From Dermanyssus gallinae (taxonomy: Eukaryota > Arthropoda > Arachnida > Mesostigmata > Dermanyssidae), in NCBI GenBank assembly GCA_003439945.1, contig QVRM01006426.1, positions 85,506-149,505 of the forward strand: 64,000 nt of DNA, in the 5' to 3' direction. Below the pieces are notes generated by a model, which did no database searches, was not told the origin of the DNA, and worked only from the letters and a program-made list of their open reading frames with translations. Positions within the stretch are counted from its first letter, which is position 1. Every line of letters begins with the position of its first letter. The translations under genes were made by a program, and so were the position numbers. Of the stretch, positions 21,666-33,061 are shown piece after piece.

Positions 21666-23195
21666 TTGCTATATCACCGAGATATTGAACCACTCAGCTT
21701 TCTTGCGACTGATGCGAGTGGAACTAGTCGTAATCCAGAATGATTTGCTGGAGAGTTGCTATATCACCGAGATATTGAACCATACGGCTTTCTCGCGACT
21801 GATGCGAGTGATGTTAGTCTCAAGCCAGAACGATTTGCTGTAGAGTTGCTATATCACCGAGATATTGAACCACTCAGCTTTCTTGCGACTGATGCGATCG
21901 ACGTTAGTCTCAAGCCAGAACGATTTGATGTAGAGTTGCTATATCACAGAGATATTGAACCATACGGCTTTTTTGCGACTGATGCGAGCGATGTTAGTCT
22001 CAAGCCAGAACGATTTGCTGTAGAGCTGCTATATCACCGAGATATTGAACCACTCAGCTTTCTTGCGACTGATGCGAGCGATGTTAGTCTCAAGCCAGAA
22101 CGATTTGCTGTAGAGTTGCTATATCACCGAGATATTGAACCATTTAGCTTTCTTGCGACTGATGCGAGCGATGTTAGTCTCAAGCCAAAACGATTTGCTG
22201 TAGAGTTGCTATATCACCGAGATATTGAACCACTCAGCTTTCTTGCGACTGATGCGAGCGATGTTAGTCTCAAGCCAGAACGATTTGCTGTAGAGTTGCT
22301 ATATCACCGAGATATTGAACCATTCAGCTTTCTTGCGACTGATGCGAGCGATGTTAGTCTCAAGCCAGAACGATTTGCTGTAGAGTTGCTATATCACCGA
22401 GATATTGAACCACTCAGCTTTCTTGCGACTGATGCGAGCGATGTTAGTCTCAAGCCAGAACGATTTGCTGTAGAGTTGCTATATCACCGAGATATTGAAC
22501 CACTCAGCTTTCTTGCGACTGATGCGAGCGATGTTAGTCTCAAGCCAGAACGATTTGCTGTAGAGTTGCTATATCACCGAGATATTGAACCATTCAGCTT
22601 TCTTGCGACTGATACGAGCGATGTTAGTCTCAAGTCAGAACGATTTGCTGTAGAGTTGCTATATCACCGAGATATTGAATCACTCAGCTTTCTTGCGACT
22701 GATGCTAGCGATGTTAGTCTCAAGCCAGAACGATTTGCTGTAGAGTTGCTATATCACCGAGATATTAAACCACTCAGCTTTCTTGCGACTGATGCGAGCG
22801 ATGTTAGTCTCAAGCCAGAACGATTTGCTGTAGAGTTGCTATATCACCGAGATATTGAACCATTCAGCTTTCTTGCGACTGATACGAGCGATGTTAGTCT
22901 CAAGTCAGAACGATTTGCTGTAGAGTTGCTATATCACCGAGATATTGAATCACTCAGCTTTCTTGCGACTGATGCTAGCGATGTTAGTCTCAAGCCAGAA
23001 CGATTTGCTGTAGAGTTGCTATATCAAAGAGATATTGAACCATACGGCTTTCTTGCGACTGATGCGAGCGATGTTAGTCTCAAGCCACAACGATTTGCTG
23101 TAGAGTTGCTATATCGCAGAGATATTGAACCATACATGTTTCTCGCGACTCATGCGAGCGATATTAGTCTTAAGCCAGAACGATTCACTGCACCG
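21666..23195 (+). repeat. 90-bp minisatellite, about 17 units
   Basis: Units begin ttgctatatcaccgagat at 21666 and every 90 bp after that. Units are over 90% alike except at the two ends. Because 90 is a multiple of three, units 2-17 form one open frame on the plus strand (21756-23201) with a 30-residue repeat containing LLYHRDIEP, FLATDASDV and LKPERFAVE. Unit 1 has a TGA in that frame, so a coding role is doubtful. A three-unit (270-bp) block is duplicated (22566-22835 and 22836-23105). The array lies 130 bp upstream of the CD36-family start codon. Confidence 0.95.
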
Positions 23196-23199
23196 ATTT

Positions 23200-26100
23200 A
23201 GAAACGCGACGTAAAACGACCAGACGAAACACAATCACTCTGCCCACACAGCGCAAAAAGACTTAATGCCGCTTCGTTGTCTCCTTTTATAGTTTTTCTT
23301 CCACCGAGAAACATCGGAGGTTGCCAGGTAGCCGCGACCGTGCGCTTGCCGAATCAGTGATCTGAAGCCACGCCCTTAAAGAGAGAGGCCACCAACTAAC
23401 CAATCAGAAGATTTGATATTGAATTAAACCTCATAAAAAAACTGCCGTTTATTCTCATACGACAACGATGTTGACCTATATATACATCTACAGTATTATT
23501 TCGTAGCGTGCGTTGTATGTATTATAATGTAGCATTTGGCGGGTCTAACTCATCTACTCTCCAAGATGTCTTACCTAATACCAGAGGTGTCTAAAGTGAC
23601 TAGCCAGTTACGCGTCAGTAAAAAAAACATGTTTATTGTGGTTCTCATGGGTAAAATAATACGAACCGTATTAAATATGTCCTTAGTAAAGTTAAGATGA
23701 CCAACAAGTTGTTTTTCGTTTTTGGACTAGCATTTCCTCTGCACTTAAGCTTGTAGCATTACTTACATTATTATAAGTAGCCACCTCACGATCGACTGCG
23801 TTGCTCAAATATTTAAGCAACAAATTGTTTTAAAATATGATTTTAAATTCACTTTTCGTGCTTCTAAATGGCGCGAGTGCATAACTATACGCTGGTCTCT
23901 CCGACGGCCGGAGCAAGAGGATAGGGGTTGTTTCAAGAAAATGTGTTTTATTTCACTGCCGTTTGAGGCATCAATGACCGTTGAACGTAAAGCCGCAGCG
24001 TACCGAATTTTTTAGCTTAAGAATTACATATGTAACCCTTTGCAATTAGCACACTTAAGCATATTTTTTATGAGTTCAGAACTCACCCTTAAGAGATTAT
24101 CCAGCAAACGTGGCTGCACGATTTTGTTCCTCTCATACAAAAAAACCCTAATGTTATTGCAAGCATCTACATCGATTTCTCAACCATTAATGCTCACAGA
24201 CAGTTCCAGATTGGTTTCTACCAGAAGCCTCTCCTATACTCTCCAGAAAGTCTTAATTTCGCATCGCTTTTAAATTCATTGGCTTTGATTTCTTTAGAAT
24301 TTCAACAGAGAGCATTGTTATATTTCTCCTTCTTAGTGTAGCTAAGGCTTAAACTTCACCATGCTTCACCAAGATTGGGAGGCAGGCTCAAGTAGATGTT
24401 AAACGCAGTTTTGGAAAACAAAGTAACGTAATTTAGAACAGTTACAAGGGTAGCCCAGCTGTAAGAGCCGGGAGCAGAACCCCTATCCTACAATACCTTA
24501 GAACATCCCACGCACGAGACATAAATCTTGCCGTGGAAATGTCAGTTGGAATCGCTCTACAGAACCGCTGAGGACAGCTTTGGACCAAGCATCGTATCGA
24601 CAACAACCAAAATAGTGATGCAAATCTGGCCGAGAGAACAATAATGGTACATTAAGTTTCTGAACATTTTCGAAATGATCAAGCCGTTTCTTTTGTGGCA
24701 TTTTTTAAGAATTTTTAAACAGTCTCGTATCAGTTCACTTCTTGATTTAAAACTTTAGTAAAACAATACCAGCAATGACAACAAACAGGTTTCAAGGTAC
24801 TTCTAATGCTCAAGGGACCACCACGTTTGAACTATAAGATATACGTGATGTGCGGTGCAATGCAAGGTGTCAATTATAGCGTATACTGCGGAGCTGATAT
24901 ATAACAAATGTTTTTGTTTATGTATGTACTATGTCACAAATATATTACACAGAATTATAACATGCTTGTCGTAATTAATACGACTCGATATTAGTGGTAA
25001 ACCCAAACGGTTTACTGCTGATACACAAGCACCGTAAAACGGCCAGGCAAGCCACTATTACTGCGCGCAAACAGCTCGAACAAAATAATTATTGCTTTAG
25101 TGTACTTTGAACCTTCTCCAGTCAAGAATTATATTTTGGCTAACGTCGCTTTTGACGCATTCATTTAAATCGTAAAACGATTAGAAGTGGCCAGGCCGTC
25201 GCCAGCCTACGCTTGCTAAGAAGCCACGTGCTGACCAAATAGATCTCGCATTAAAAGCTCATATGACTAACATTTATTCCTATGGGACAACGATGTTGTT
25301 CTGTACACCCATTGCTTGGCTGTGTGCGTATATATAAATGCTGTGGCAGACATCTGACGCCACTCTGTTATGCACCTGTATAAAGGAGAATGTTAAGCAG
25401 AGATGACCAAAACATTTTCAGTTATCGAAACTTCTAGTTCTGTACATGTTCGCTCTTCTGATGGCGGGATATGCCTAGCGTAAAAGGGCTTAAGCACGGG
25501 CGGTAAATGCTTTGCGCATTTGGCTGTAACATTAAAATCGCTCGGACAGAGGTTGTTTTGCGCTGATTCGTTTTATTTCGCTGCCGCATAGCTTTCCGTC
25601 CGCATTTCTTTCAGTTTTATATACACGCAGATTGGAATCGCTCGTTGACTTACTTAGAAGATTTTTAAAGTTTACATCTTACCCTTAAGAAAATCTTTAG
25701 CAAACGTGGCTGCACTGGTTTGTTCTCGTACAAAAATAACCCTCTTGTTGTAGCAAGACACTTTTGTGGATGATCATATGACATTGATCAATTAACGAAA
25801 TTATCCCGTCGCCACACCCAATTTGAACTTAAAGCTGCTAGACGTCATCGAGGACGAATCCAATAGATGAGTGCGCTAACGCAGCTGAATCAATATTTAG
25901 AATACATTTTTTTAAATAGGTTGTTTTTATTCTAGACCATTCTAGACCACCAATTTGTACCCACGGGTTTTTAAATTCACCCGGCAGAGCAACCCAAGTT
26001 GTTAAAACTGTATGCTATTCACGCGTATCGTTTGTTTTACGTCCGCAATACTGGCGGAATTCGCAATTCTGTGGCTACGAGATCATCTAACTAAATTGAC

Positions 26101-26290
26101 GTAGTATTTTCATTGAATATTCAGCGGACCTTACAGTTCATAGTTTGGGTTCCTTATTATTATTTGCATTTGTTACATCTATACTATATATGTATACATG
26201 ATCCATATCTTATTGACGTTCACGTTTAAAATTATGAATTCAAAAACAAAGGTTTGAGGTCGTCGGTAATAACTACCCCCCTGCCAGCTA
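23200..26290. repeat. Diverged duplicated blocks S (two or more units), no gene
   Basis: Sequence after the minisatellite recurs in diverged form. Paired blocks include cgtaaaacgaccag (23207) with cgtaaaacggccag (25035), acaacgatgttg (23462 and 25289), and the block around agcaaacgtggctgcac (24100 and 25700). Later echoes occur at 26460-26660 and 31400-31950. A segment at 24865-25060 carries both flanks of the minisatellite (tcaattatagcgtatac and the cgtaaaac box) without the array. No ORF above 90 codons or protein signature is present. Confidence 0.5.
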
Positions 26291-26547
26291 GCCGCTCACG
26301 CTCTCGGCGGTAATCACTACGACATTGCTAGACTTATAATAGGTAATTTTTTATCCACGCCTTCTTTATTTTAATTATATGTGCACGCAAAGAACACCGG
26401 AGTAATTATAAGTGTAACCCCTTTCAGTTGGCATAGTTAAGAGATTTTCTTAATATTCACACCTTACCCTTGATAAATGAACCAAGCGTGCATAAATGAA
26501 CCAAACGTGGTTACACTATTTTGTTGTTCTTCTCGTATATAAAGCTC

Positions 26548-26579
<32 letters not shown>

Positions 26580-26596
26580 ATTATTATTAGTTATTG
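26548..26596. repeat. (TTA)n microsatellite
   Basis: A TTA trinucleotide run with minor interruptions, present in D1 and absent from the matching place in D2. Confidence 0.9.
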
Positions 26597-27623
26597 CAAG
26601 CACTTGTGCTTTGTTTCTCGTATATCAAGCCTTTATGTTATTGCAAGCACTTGTGTTTTGTATTAAACATCGCCGAAGATGAGGCCATAACCAGAGCGAT
26701 GAAAAACGAAAGTTAACCCGGCAGTGAAAAACACTTTGTTTTAACTGTTTGCTTTTTACGTGTATCGTTCGATGCGGCCGTAATATTGTAACATCGTTTA
26801 GTTACGCTGAGTAGTTAACTGGCGAGTGTGGACTCAGCCGGATGGTTACTACAACACGAGAGACTCGGGCCGATGAATGACAACATACAACGCACGCCTA
26901 GCGCTTTGTATGCTTTGCGCGTCATAGCAAAGAATGATCAGCGAGCCGAGCAATAAGCCAAGCTTCTCGGTCTATTTGTTCACTTAAGGGGACGCCGCCG
27001 TAGCGTTCGTATAGTAATAACGTTAAACGATCGAATCGGATCTTCTCGAACATTCGACATCGCAAAGTTTCTCGTCGTCGTCTTCGCTGATTGAGCGGTT
27101 CAAACTACGCATTAACACGGCGTGCGTTGTCTCCGGTGTGGCCGCCGCTGCGGCTCAGGTACATAGGTCTGACGACGACGACGATGTTAGGGTTGTGGCG
27201 CCACGAGTCAGCGGTGCACGTGGTGACCGCGTGGTTGGATTATCGCCATACTGACCATATGGCTCGTTACAATATATCTGCATATGAGCTTACCTGCGGG
27301 ATCCGCCACTCTGTCGCTACGAAATTCGTACACGTTTACGACCAGTGCTGACGTTCTCAACTCATACATATGTCTGCCACAAGTGATCTAAGCGTCGCTT
27401 TTGCGTTCGGTTATCAGCTCTATATAACGCAGTGCACAGAAGGTCTATTTTGGCGCCAACTACGCATGCGTACTATGTGATGACGAAACTTGAATTTATG
27501 ATGGAAGGATACTACAGATTCATTGTACACCATTCATTGTCACTTCATTCATAGCATCTTAATCTTAGTGTTATAATCTTAGAATTATATTGGCAACGAG
27601 AAAGCCAATCTCGTCGCCATATA

Positions 27624-27707
27624 CTGGAGATACATAACAGTCATACTTTAAGACTGTTATTTCTCCAGATGATACAAGAATTATAAAATAATTATTCTAC
27701 CATCTGG
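27624..27707 (+). repeat. Twin adjacent hairpins in D1
   Basis: Arms ctggaga and tctccag with inner aacagtc/gactgtt form one stem (27624-27668). A second stem built from ccagat and atctgg follows and shares the ccag (27665-27707). The same pair is nearly perfect in D2 at 32976-33061. Confidence 0.8.
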
Positions 27708-30199
27708 AGATGCCACAACGTTACGGTTGTTACAACGTTACGTTGAAAATTGCACATATTCTGAGGTAAATCACAATGTGTGTGGCTAATGAAGGAAAAA
27801 ATCACAACTGTGTATGGATGGATAATAAATGAAGAACGAGCGCCCTAGAAGACATCCTAAGATCATCGTGAATGTGACGGTTTTCAACAATTTTATATAA
27901 AAATACGTTAACTACACTATTGGCTATGTGCTGTTTTTACGGGTTGTACGTTGCCATAATAAAGAAGCGCTGCTCAAAACTAACGCATTGTTATAAATCA
28001 TGTAACCATGTTATATATTAGCATTAATCATATTTTTGTTATCTTAAATAATTGTTTTAAGGTGGCCAGATCAAGAAGCCGCGCTGAATTTCATATATTT
28101 CAATACTGGTAGTAATAAAAATGCAATCGATGGAAATCGTTAGAGGCGTCAATGCAAAAAGATCTTGAGGTTACCACCCAAAAGACGAAGCGGAATACAA
28201 TAATATCCGAGTTCTCCTGACTCGACTCGAATCACACCTGCCATATCTGAACTGCACGTCTTTCCATTCGCTACAAGCTAGTCTAAACAACTCCATATTT
28301 ACAAAAACGCGATCAGAAGGAGACGGTGTTTTAAAGAATTCCTAGATGATTCTTGCAGGGAATGACATTAGCATCGTTTCTGTTTACTCTAAACCATCAA
28401 GATTAGTGTTTGCCCTGTGTAGATGTGGTATATTGCCTAGGCATGGTTAATTCAACAAAAAAACAACGGTGACCTTAATTATCCAATAAACAAAACTAAA
28501 AATACAAGAACAGTCTCTTATTAACGCTGTTACAACTTGCATTTCTGGCATACATTTAGCACGCCACAAGGGGTATCTACAATTGATGCATTTGCCATGC
28601 ATGCAATTAAACACGACAAACATTTTTTTAGTGCAGAAAAGCCTAAAGGTTTTTGGTACAAAATGCATTTCTTAGTTCCTATAAGAAAATAAGTAGAAAT
28701 TATAAAAAAAATACACTACGCCTTCGATGTAGTCTCCTATAGCCATATGCCGTGTCATTGTGTAAACAGCGTCAAGTGGAACACACGGCCGAATAATTCC
28801 CGGTTGTGTTTTCACCAGCGTAAATCTCAAAAAATGCAGTGCGTGACACACAAATGTATTTTGAAAAGCAGAGGTAGGGTAGCCTTCTCATTGTGTGATC
28901 GCTGCATTGTTTTTAATTTAATATTTATATTATCAGTAACATACATCCCAAAACTTTTAGGACACTTTTATGTTGTACACCTAAACATGATAAATTGTAC
29001 GCTGCGAACAAAAATCATATAGATTTGCCATTTTTGTCGACTGCCTTTTATACTGCTGCTCAAACTAAAATAAGCAAAAACCTAGCCGTTACAGGGGTGT
29101 CCGCAAGTACACTAGGCCCACTTACGAAATATTGCAGCGGTAAGATTCTGAATGAGATTATAGCGGAGCATGTTCCGTCAAGGGTGTCGTTCAGAGGTAT
29201 AAATTAAGTTTTGAGTTTTTTTCTCATGTCAGTAAGTGATCTCCGGAAAAATCTTAGAGCGACATCTGTGACGACCTGTAGCCGTGCAGCAAATTTAATT
29301 TGCAGAAACCCCTAATAAACGTTTGGTAAAATTTTATTAGAATGACTTAACGCTCTAATAGCAACATTTTAGATGTTCGTAGGTACGAGCTATTACGAGT
29401 ATCTATTACAGACGTTATACTATATAATACGCTATTATACTTTATAGTATAAGATGTCAAAATGCATCCAAATCACGGTTGCGTTTGCCGGCCGGATTTT
29501 ATTTTTAAGTTCAAATACAAATATGTTTTGATATGGTTTTATTTTCAGAATAATCTTCATATATGGAAAGCGTTGTAACGCATTAGAGGGAACAGGTAAA
29601 TATTCTACCGAATAAAACGTCTAAATAGCTAGTTGTATATTTTATACACGTGCTACGTTTGGCAGCAGGAAATCTTAACTTTTTCTAAATAAGCTGTATG
29701 TAAATATGCATATATATGTATATGTATTATATACTGTATTGTTAATACGCTTTATACAAGGAAATGTTTAGTCTGTTAATATCAAACTTCCATGGAGTTT
29801 AATATTTTTAGAGCAATGTAACATTTTGATGTAGGATGAATCAAGCCGGAATTATCTTAATGATTGCTTTAGAAAAACAACATATCTGCGCATATTATTG
29901 ATAAGTGTTGGCTGGCTTGTTGTTAACCTAGCAAGTCTCCGAGAAAAGATTCGTCTGTTTAGCGTCTTCGTTCGACGCCATTTTGACGCTTAAAACAGCC
30001 GAAGAAACCGCTTTAAAAAATGCGCTGAAGCAAAGGGTATACATAACGCCTACTTTAAATACATTAAGTGATACCCAGTCTGTCCTGCAGAAATGCTTAA
30101 GTCCTGGGGTCCATCAGTGCACTGCCGGGTGCACTAAACCCCGATTAAATTGCCTCCGGTTTTAGCCATTTTGAAGTACTGAGTCGTTTCGCATAGATG

Positions 30200-30306
30200 G
30201 CGCATACCCGGAGCTAGCTAAGGCGATCGAAACTATTACTGAAGTTCTTCAGCCCCTACTTGCGTTACTTCCACTTGTTGAGAAGCTTAAACACACCTCG
30301 TCATAA
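30200..30306 (+). pseudogene. R2L ORF1 C-terminal remnant
   Basis: The frame ends YPELAKAIETITEVLQPLLA then LLPLVEKLKHTSS and TAA at 30304-30306. It matches LFALLPLAEKPKAFTS at 6.4 kb and the LLSAF end region at 57.2 kb. The last A of the stop is the first base of the ORF2 ATG. Confidence 0.55.
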
Positions 30307-31363
30307 TGGAAGACCACGCCTACCTGCCATCCGGGAGCTCTTCAACCCCAACAACAACGACGAGACTGCTGGTACAACCTAACATCGTAGACGCCGAACC
30401 TAGCCTGAAAGTTCCCTGCCCGGTGTGTGGCCTACTACACACCAGGCGTGGCTTACTAAGACACACTAGAGCAAAACACCCGACAGATATAGCACCGTCT
30501 CCCGATATTGACACGAGTCACCCCGCCGATTCTTCAGTTAAAGACATCCTAGTCAAGCTTCAAGACATTAGTAAAGCTTTTAAGTTAGTACGTATCACAC
30601 CAAAATCCATTAGGCATATAGCCTTGGCTTAGCCTTGACCCTCACTAAGGTGCTCGATGATGTGCACACTCAGAACAGTTTCCACGCTTGGATGGCCCTA
30701 TTTTCCTTCGTACCACCAAGTTATCTGAAGGAGACGGCACCAATGCTGCTAGAATCCTAATCTCTACAGACACGTTTTCATCTGGCGAAGATACCGCCAA
30801 AGCACTAAGAGCGAAACACCCGCCTGCACCAGCAGAGCCTATATGGCCTGAGCCACCATCAACAGATTCTGGATCCACAAGCAAGGACGACATTTTTGCT
30901 GCTGTTCAATCTTTTCCCAGAAGTTCCTCAGCAGGATTAGACTTTATCCGTCCAAGACTACTAGCCGACTTGCTGTGCCCAAACCTCGGAGAAACAGCCA
31001 ATAAATTGGCAATATCTATCGCCAAAGTTGTTGACATATTGCGCTTCAGGCAACCACCAGCGAAACTTTTACCAATCATTTTCGGCGCTAAATTATTTGC
31101 ATTGAAAAAGAAGTGCGGCTCTATCCGACCGATAGCATGCTCATCATACCTGCGCAGGATTGCTTTGAAGGTTAGCATAAGAGATAACACAGGACAGCTC
31201 GCACACCTAATAGACGACCGACGACTAGGGTTCTCGGTCAAAGCCGGAGTAGAAACAGCGGTTCATACAACTCGCTCTTTCCTGGCCTCCAGGACATGCC
31301 CTACGTACTTGCTCAAGTTGGATTTTTCAAATGCTTTTAATACGATAAGAAGAGACCATTATG
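30306..31363 (+). pseudogene. R2L ORF2 N-terminal half, broken
   Basis: ORF2 starts at ATG 30306-30308 and carries the C2H2 finger CPVCGLLHTRRGLLRHTRAKH. A stop after IRHIALA (30632) and a change of frame interrupt it before 30688. There the frame resumes with FLRTTKLSEGDGTNAAR, SSSAGLDFIRPRLLADLL, the RT blocks IIFGAKLFALKKKCGSIRPI and motif A LDFSNAFNTIRRD. It ends at the break at 31363. Motifs B to E and the endonuclease are absent. Confidence 0.8.
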
Positions 31364-31700
31364 CATTATGTGAAGCAATATAAATACAGAGGACTGCACG
31401 TTGTTGTTAGTTTTTGGACAAGCCTTCTCTTTGAGCTTAGTTTTGTGGCATTACTTACCGCTACCTCATGGCCGGCCGTGGTATTCAAATATATTAGCAA
31501 GGTCGGTATTTCAAGTTGTGATTTCAAACTATGCAATCGATGCTTCTATACGTTTACACTTAGTTAGTCTTCCCGGTGGCTGTAATATTAAAATAGATCG
31601 CATATAATCTAATTCCCGCAGATTCGGTTTCTTTCACTGCCGTCAATGCCCGCCGAACGTGCTATCACAACGCAGGACATCTTGAAACATTAGTTGATGC
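31364..31700. repeat. S-type sequence after the R2L-3 break
   Basis: The run from 31400 (ttttggacaagcc followed by gtggcattacttac) echoes 23710-23770, and later parts echo the S blocks near 23940. No gene is seen. Confidence 0.4.
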
Positions 31701-32419
31701 GGGCAAAGTAATCACTGCGACATTGCTAGTCTTAGGATAGGTATTTTTTTATCCACACCTTCCTTATTTCAATTATATATGCACGCAGAGAATAGCTGAA
31801 GAATTATGAGTGTAACCCCTCGCAGTTGGCATAGTTGGGAGATTTTCTTAATGTTCACACCTTACCCTCAAGAAATGAACCAAACGTGGTTACAAGATTT
31901 TGTTGTTCTTGTGTATAAAGCTCTTATGTTATTGCAAGCACTTGTGCTTAGTTTCTCGTATATCAAGCCCTATATATAGATATAAAACAAATCCAATATA
32001 TGAGTAGGCCAACCCCACCGAACAAAATGCACACATTTAAAACTATCAATGCATAGCAAAGTCCACCCGGCAGTGAAAAACACTTTGTTTTAACTGTATG
32101 CTTTTTTACGTGTATCGTTCGATGCGGCCGTAATATCGTAACATCGTTTAGTTACGCTGAGTAGTTAACTGGCGAGTGTGGACTCAGCCGGATGGTTACT
32201 ACAACGCGAGAGACTCGGGCCGATGAATGACCGCGTTGTATGTATGCGCGTCATAGCAAAGAATGGTCAGCGAGCCGAGCAAAAAGCCAAGCTTCTCGGT
32301 CTATTTATTCACTTACGGGGACGCCGCCGTAACGTTCGTATAGTAATAACGTTAAACGATAGAATCGAATCTTCTCGAATATTCGACATCGAAAAACTTC
32401 TACTCGCCGTCTTTGCTGA

Positions 32420-32836
32420 TTGAGCGGTTCAAACTACGCATTAACACGGCGTGCGTTGTCTCCGGTGTGGCCGCCGCTGCGGATCAGGTACATAGGTCTG
32501 ACGACGACGATGTTAGGGTTGTGGCGCTACGAGTCAGCGGTGCACGTGGTGACCGCGTGGTTGGATTATCGCCATACTGACCATATGGCTCGTTACAATA
32601 TATCTGCATATGAGCTTACCTGCGGGATCCGCCACTCTGTCGCTACGAAATTCGTACATGTTTACGACCAGTGCGACCCAGATGTGGTTAGAGATCGTCA
32701 TGTTCCTATTGCAGTCGGATATTTTCAATATAAGAACCATAGCAGCACTGTGAGAATGCAGATAAATGCCGATACCAAAAGGGTCAACCAAATCTCCGCT
32801 ATCAACGGCATGAAGCAAGTAGTGTTTAACACTTGA
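32420..32836 (+). CDS. Uncharacterised open frame in D2 (138 codons)
   Basis: The frame begins at a TTG codon and has no recognisable domain. Its first 86 codons are shared with D1 (27091-27351), which has one extra in-frame ACG and then unrelated sequence followed by a stop. The internal ATG of MLGLWRYES (D2) is a more credible start. The two copies differ too little to judge selection. It may be a chance frame in a GC-rich segment. Confidence 0.2.
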   Translation: MSGSNYALTRRALSPVWPPLRIRYIGLTTTMLGLWRYESAVHVVTAWLDYRHTDHMARYNISAYELTCGIRHSVATKFVHVYDQCDPDVVRDRHVPIAVGYFQYKNHSSTVRMQINADTKRVNQISAINGMKQVVFNT

Positions 32837-32975
32837 TTTCTACCTTCTTTACAAATATCTACGATATATTAGTCAGTTTGTAAACAAAGTGATTAAAATA
32901 TACAGGATGCAAAAATGCGTTAATTGATAAGATGAATGATACTGGCAAGGAGAAAGCCAATCTCGTTGCCATATA

Positions 32976-33061
32976 CTGGAGATATATAACAGTCATAAAT
33001 TAAGACTGTTATATTTCTCCAGATGGTAGAAGAATTATAAAATAGTTATTCTACCATCTGG
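32976..33061 (+). repeat. Twin adjacent hairpins in D2
   Basis: Stem one pairs ctggagatatataacagtc with gactgttatatttctccag (32976-33022). Stem two pairs ccagatggtagaa with ttctaccatctgg (33019-33061). They share the ccag tetranucleotide, so only one can be fully formed at a time. Confidence 0.85.

Larger units (their letters stand above)
26290..29310 (+). repeat. Direct duplication, copy D1
   Basis: About 3 kb that recur in the same orientation at 31700-34565, alike along most of their length. D1 has a (TTA)n expansion at 26548-26596. It also has an unrelated segment of about 200 bp starting at 27349, exactly where a frame shared by both copies is cut. The copies end near a short gcag-x-tttgca-like palindrome (29290 and 34550). 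No terminal inverted repeats or LTR signatures are evident. Confidence 0.75.
29940..31363 (+). mobile_element. R2-like LINE fragment R2L-3 (ORF1 end to RT motif A)
   Basis: It contains the end of ORF1, the ORF1/ORF2 junction, the C2H2 finger and the first half of the RT. It breaks off directly after motif A at 31363, where S-type sequence begins. The last 325 bp are almost identical to 1-345. Loss of the 3' half is the opposite of normal LINE 5' truncation and points to later rearrangement. The upstream boundary (about 29940) is approximate. Confidence 0.75.

Noticed and set aside
21756..23201. 481-codon open frame across the minisatellite
   Set aside because: It is explained by a 90-bp unit whose length is a multiple of three. 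Unit 1 carries TGA in the same frame, there is no credible start, and unit variants are mostly amino-acid changing.
32534..32818. Minus-strand frame in D2 ending at a good donor (ccgcag|gtaagc)
   Set aside because: It overlaps the plus-strand frame in the duplicated segment and has no acceptor or partner exon.
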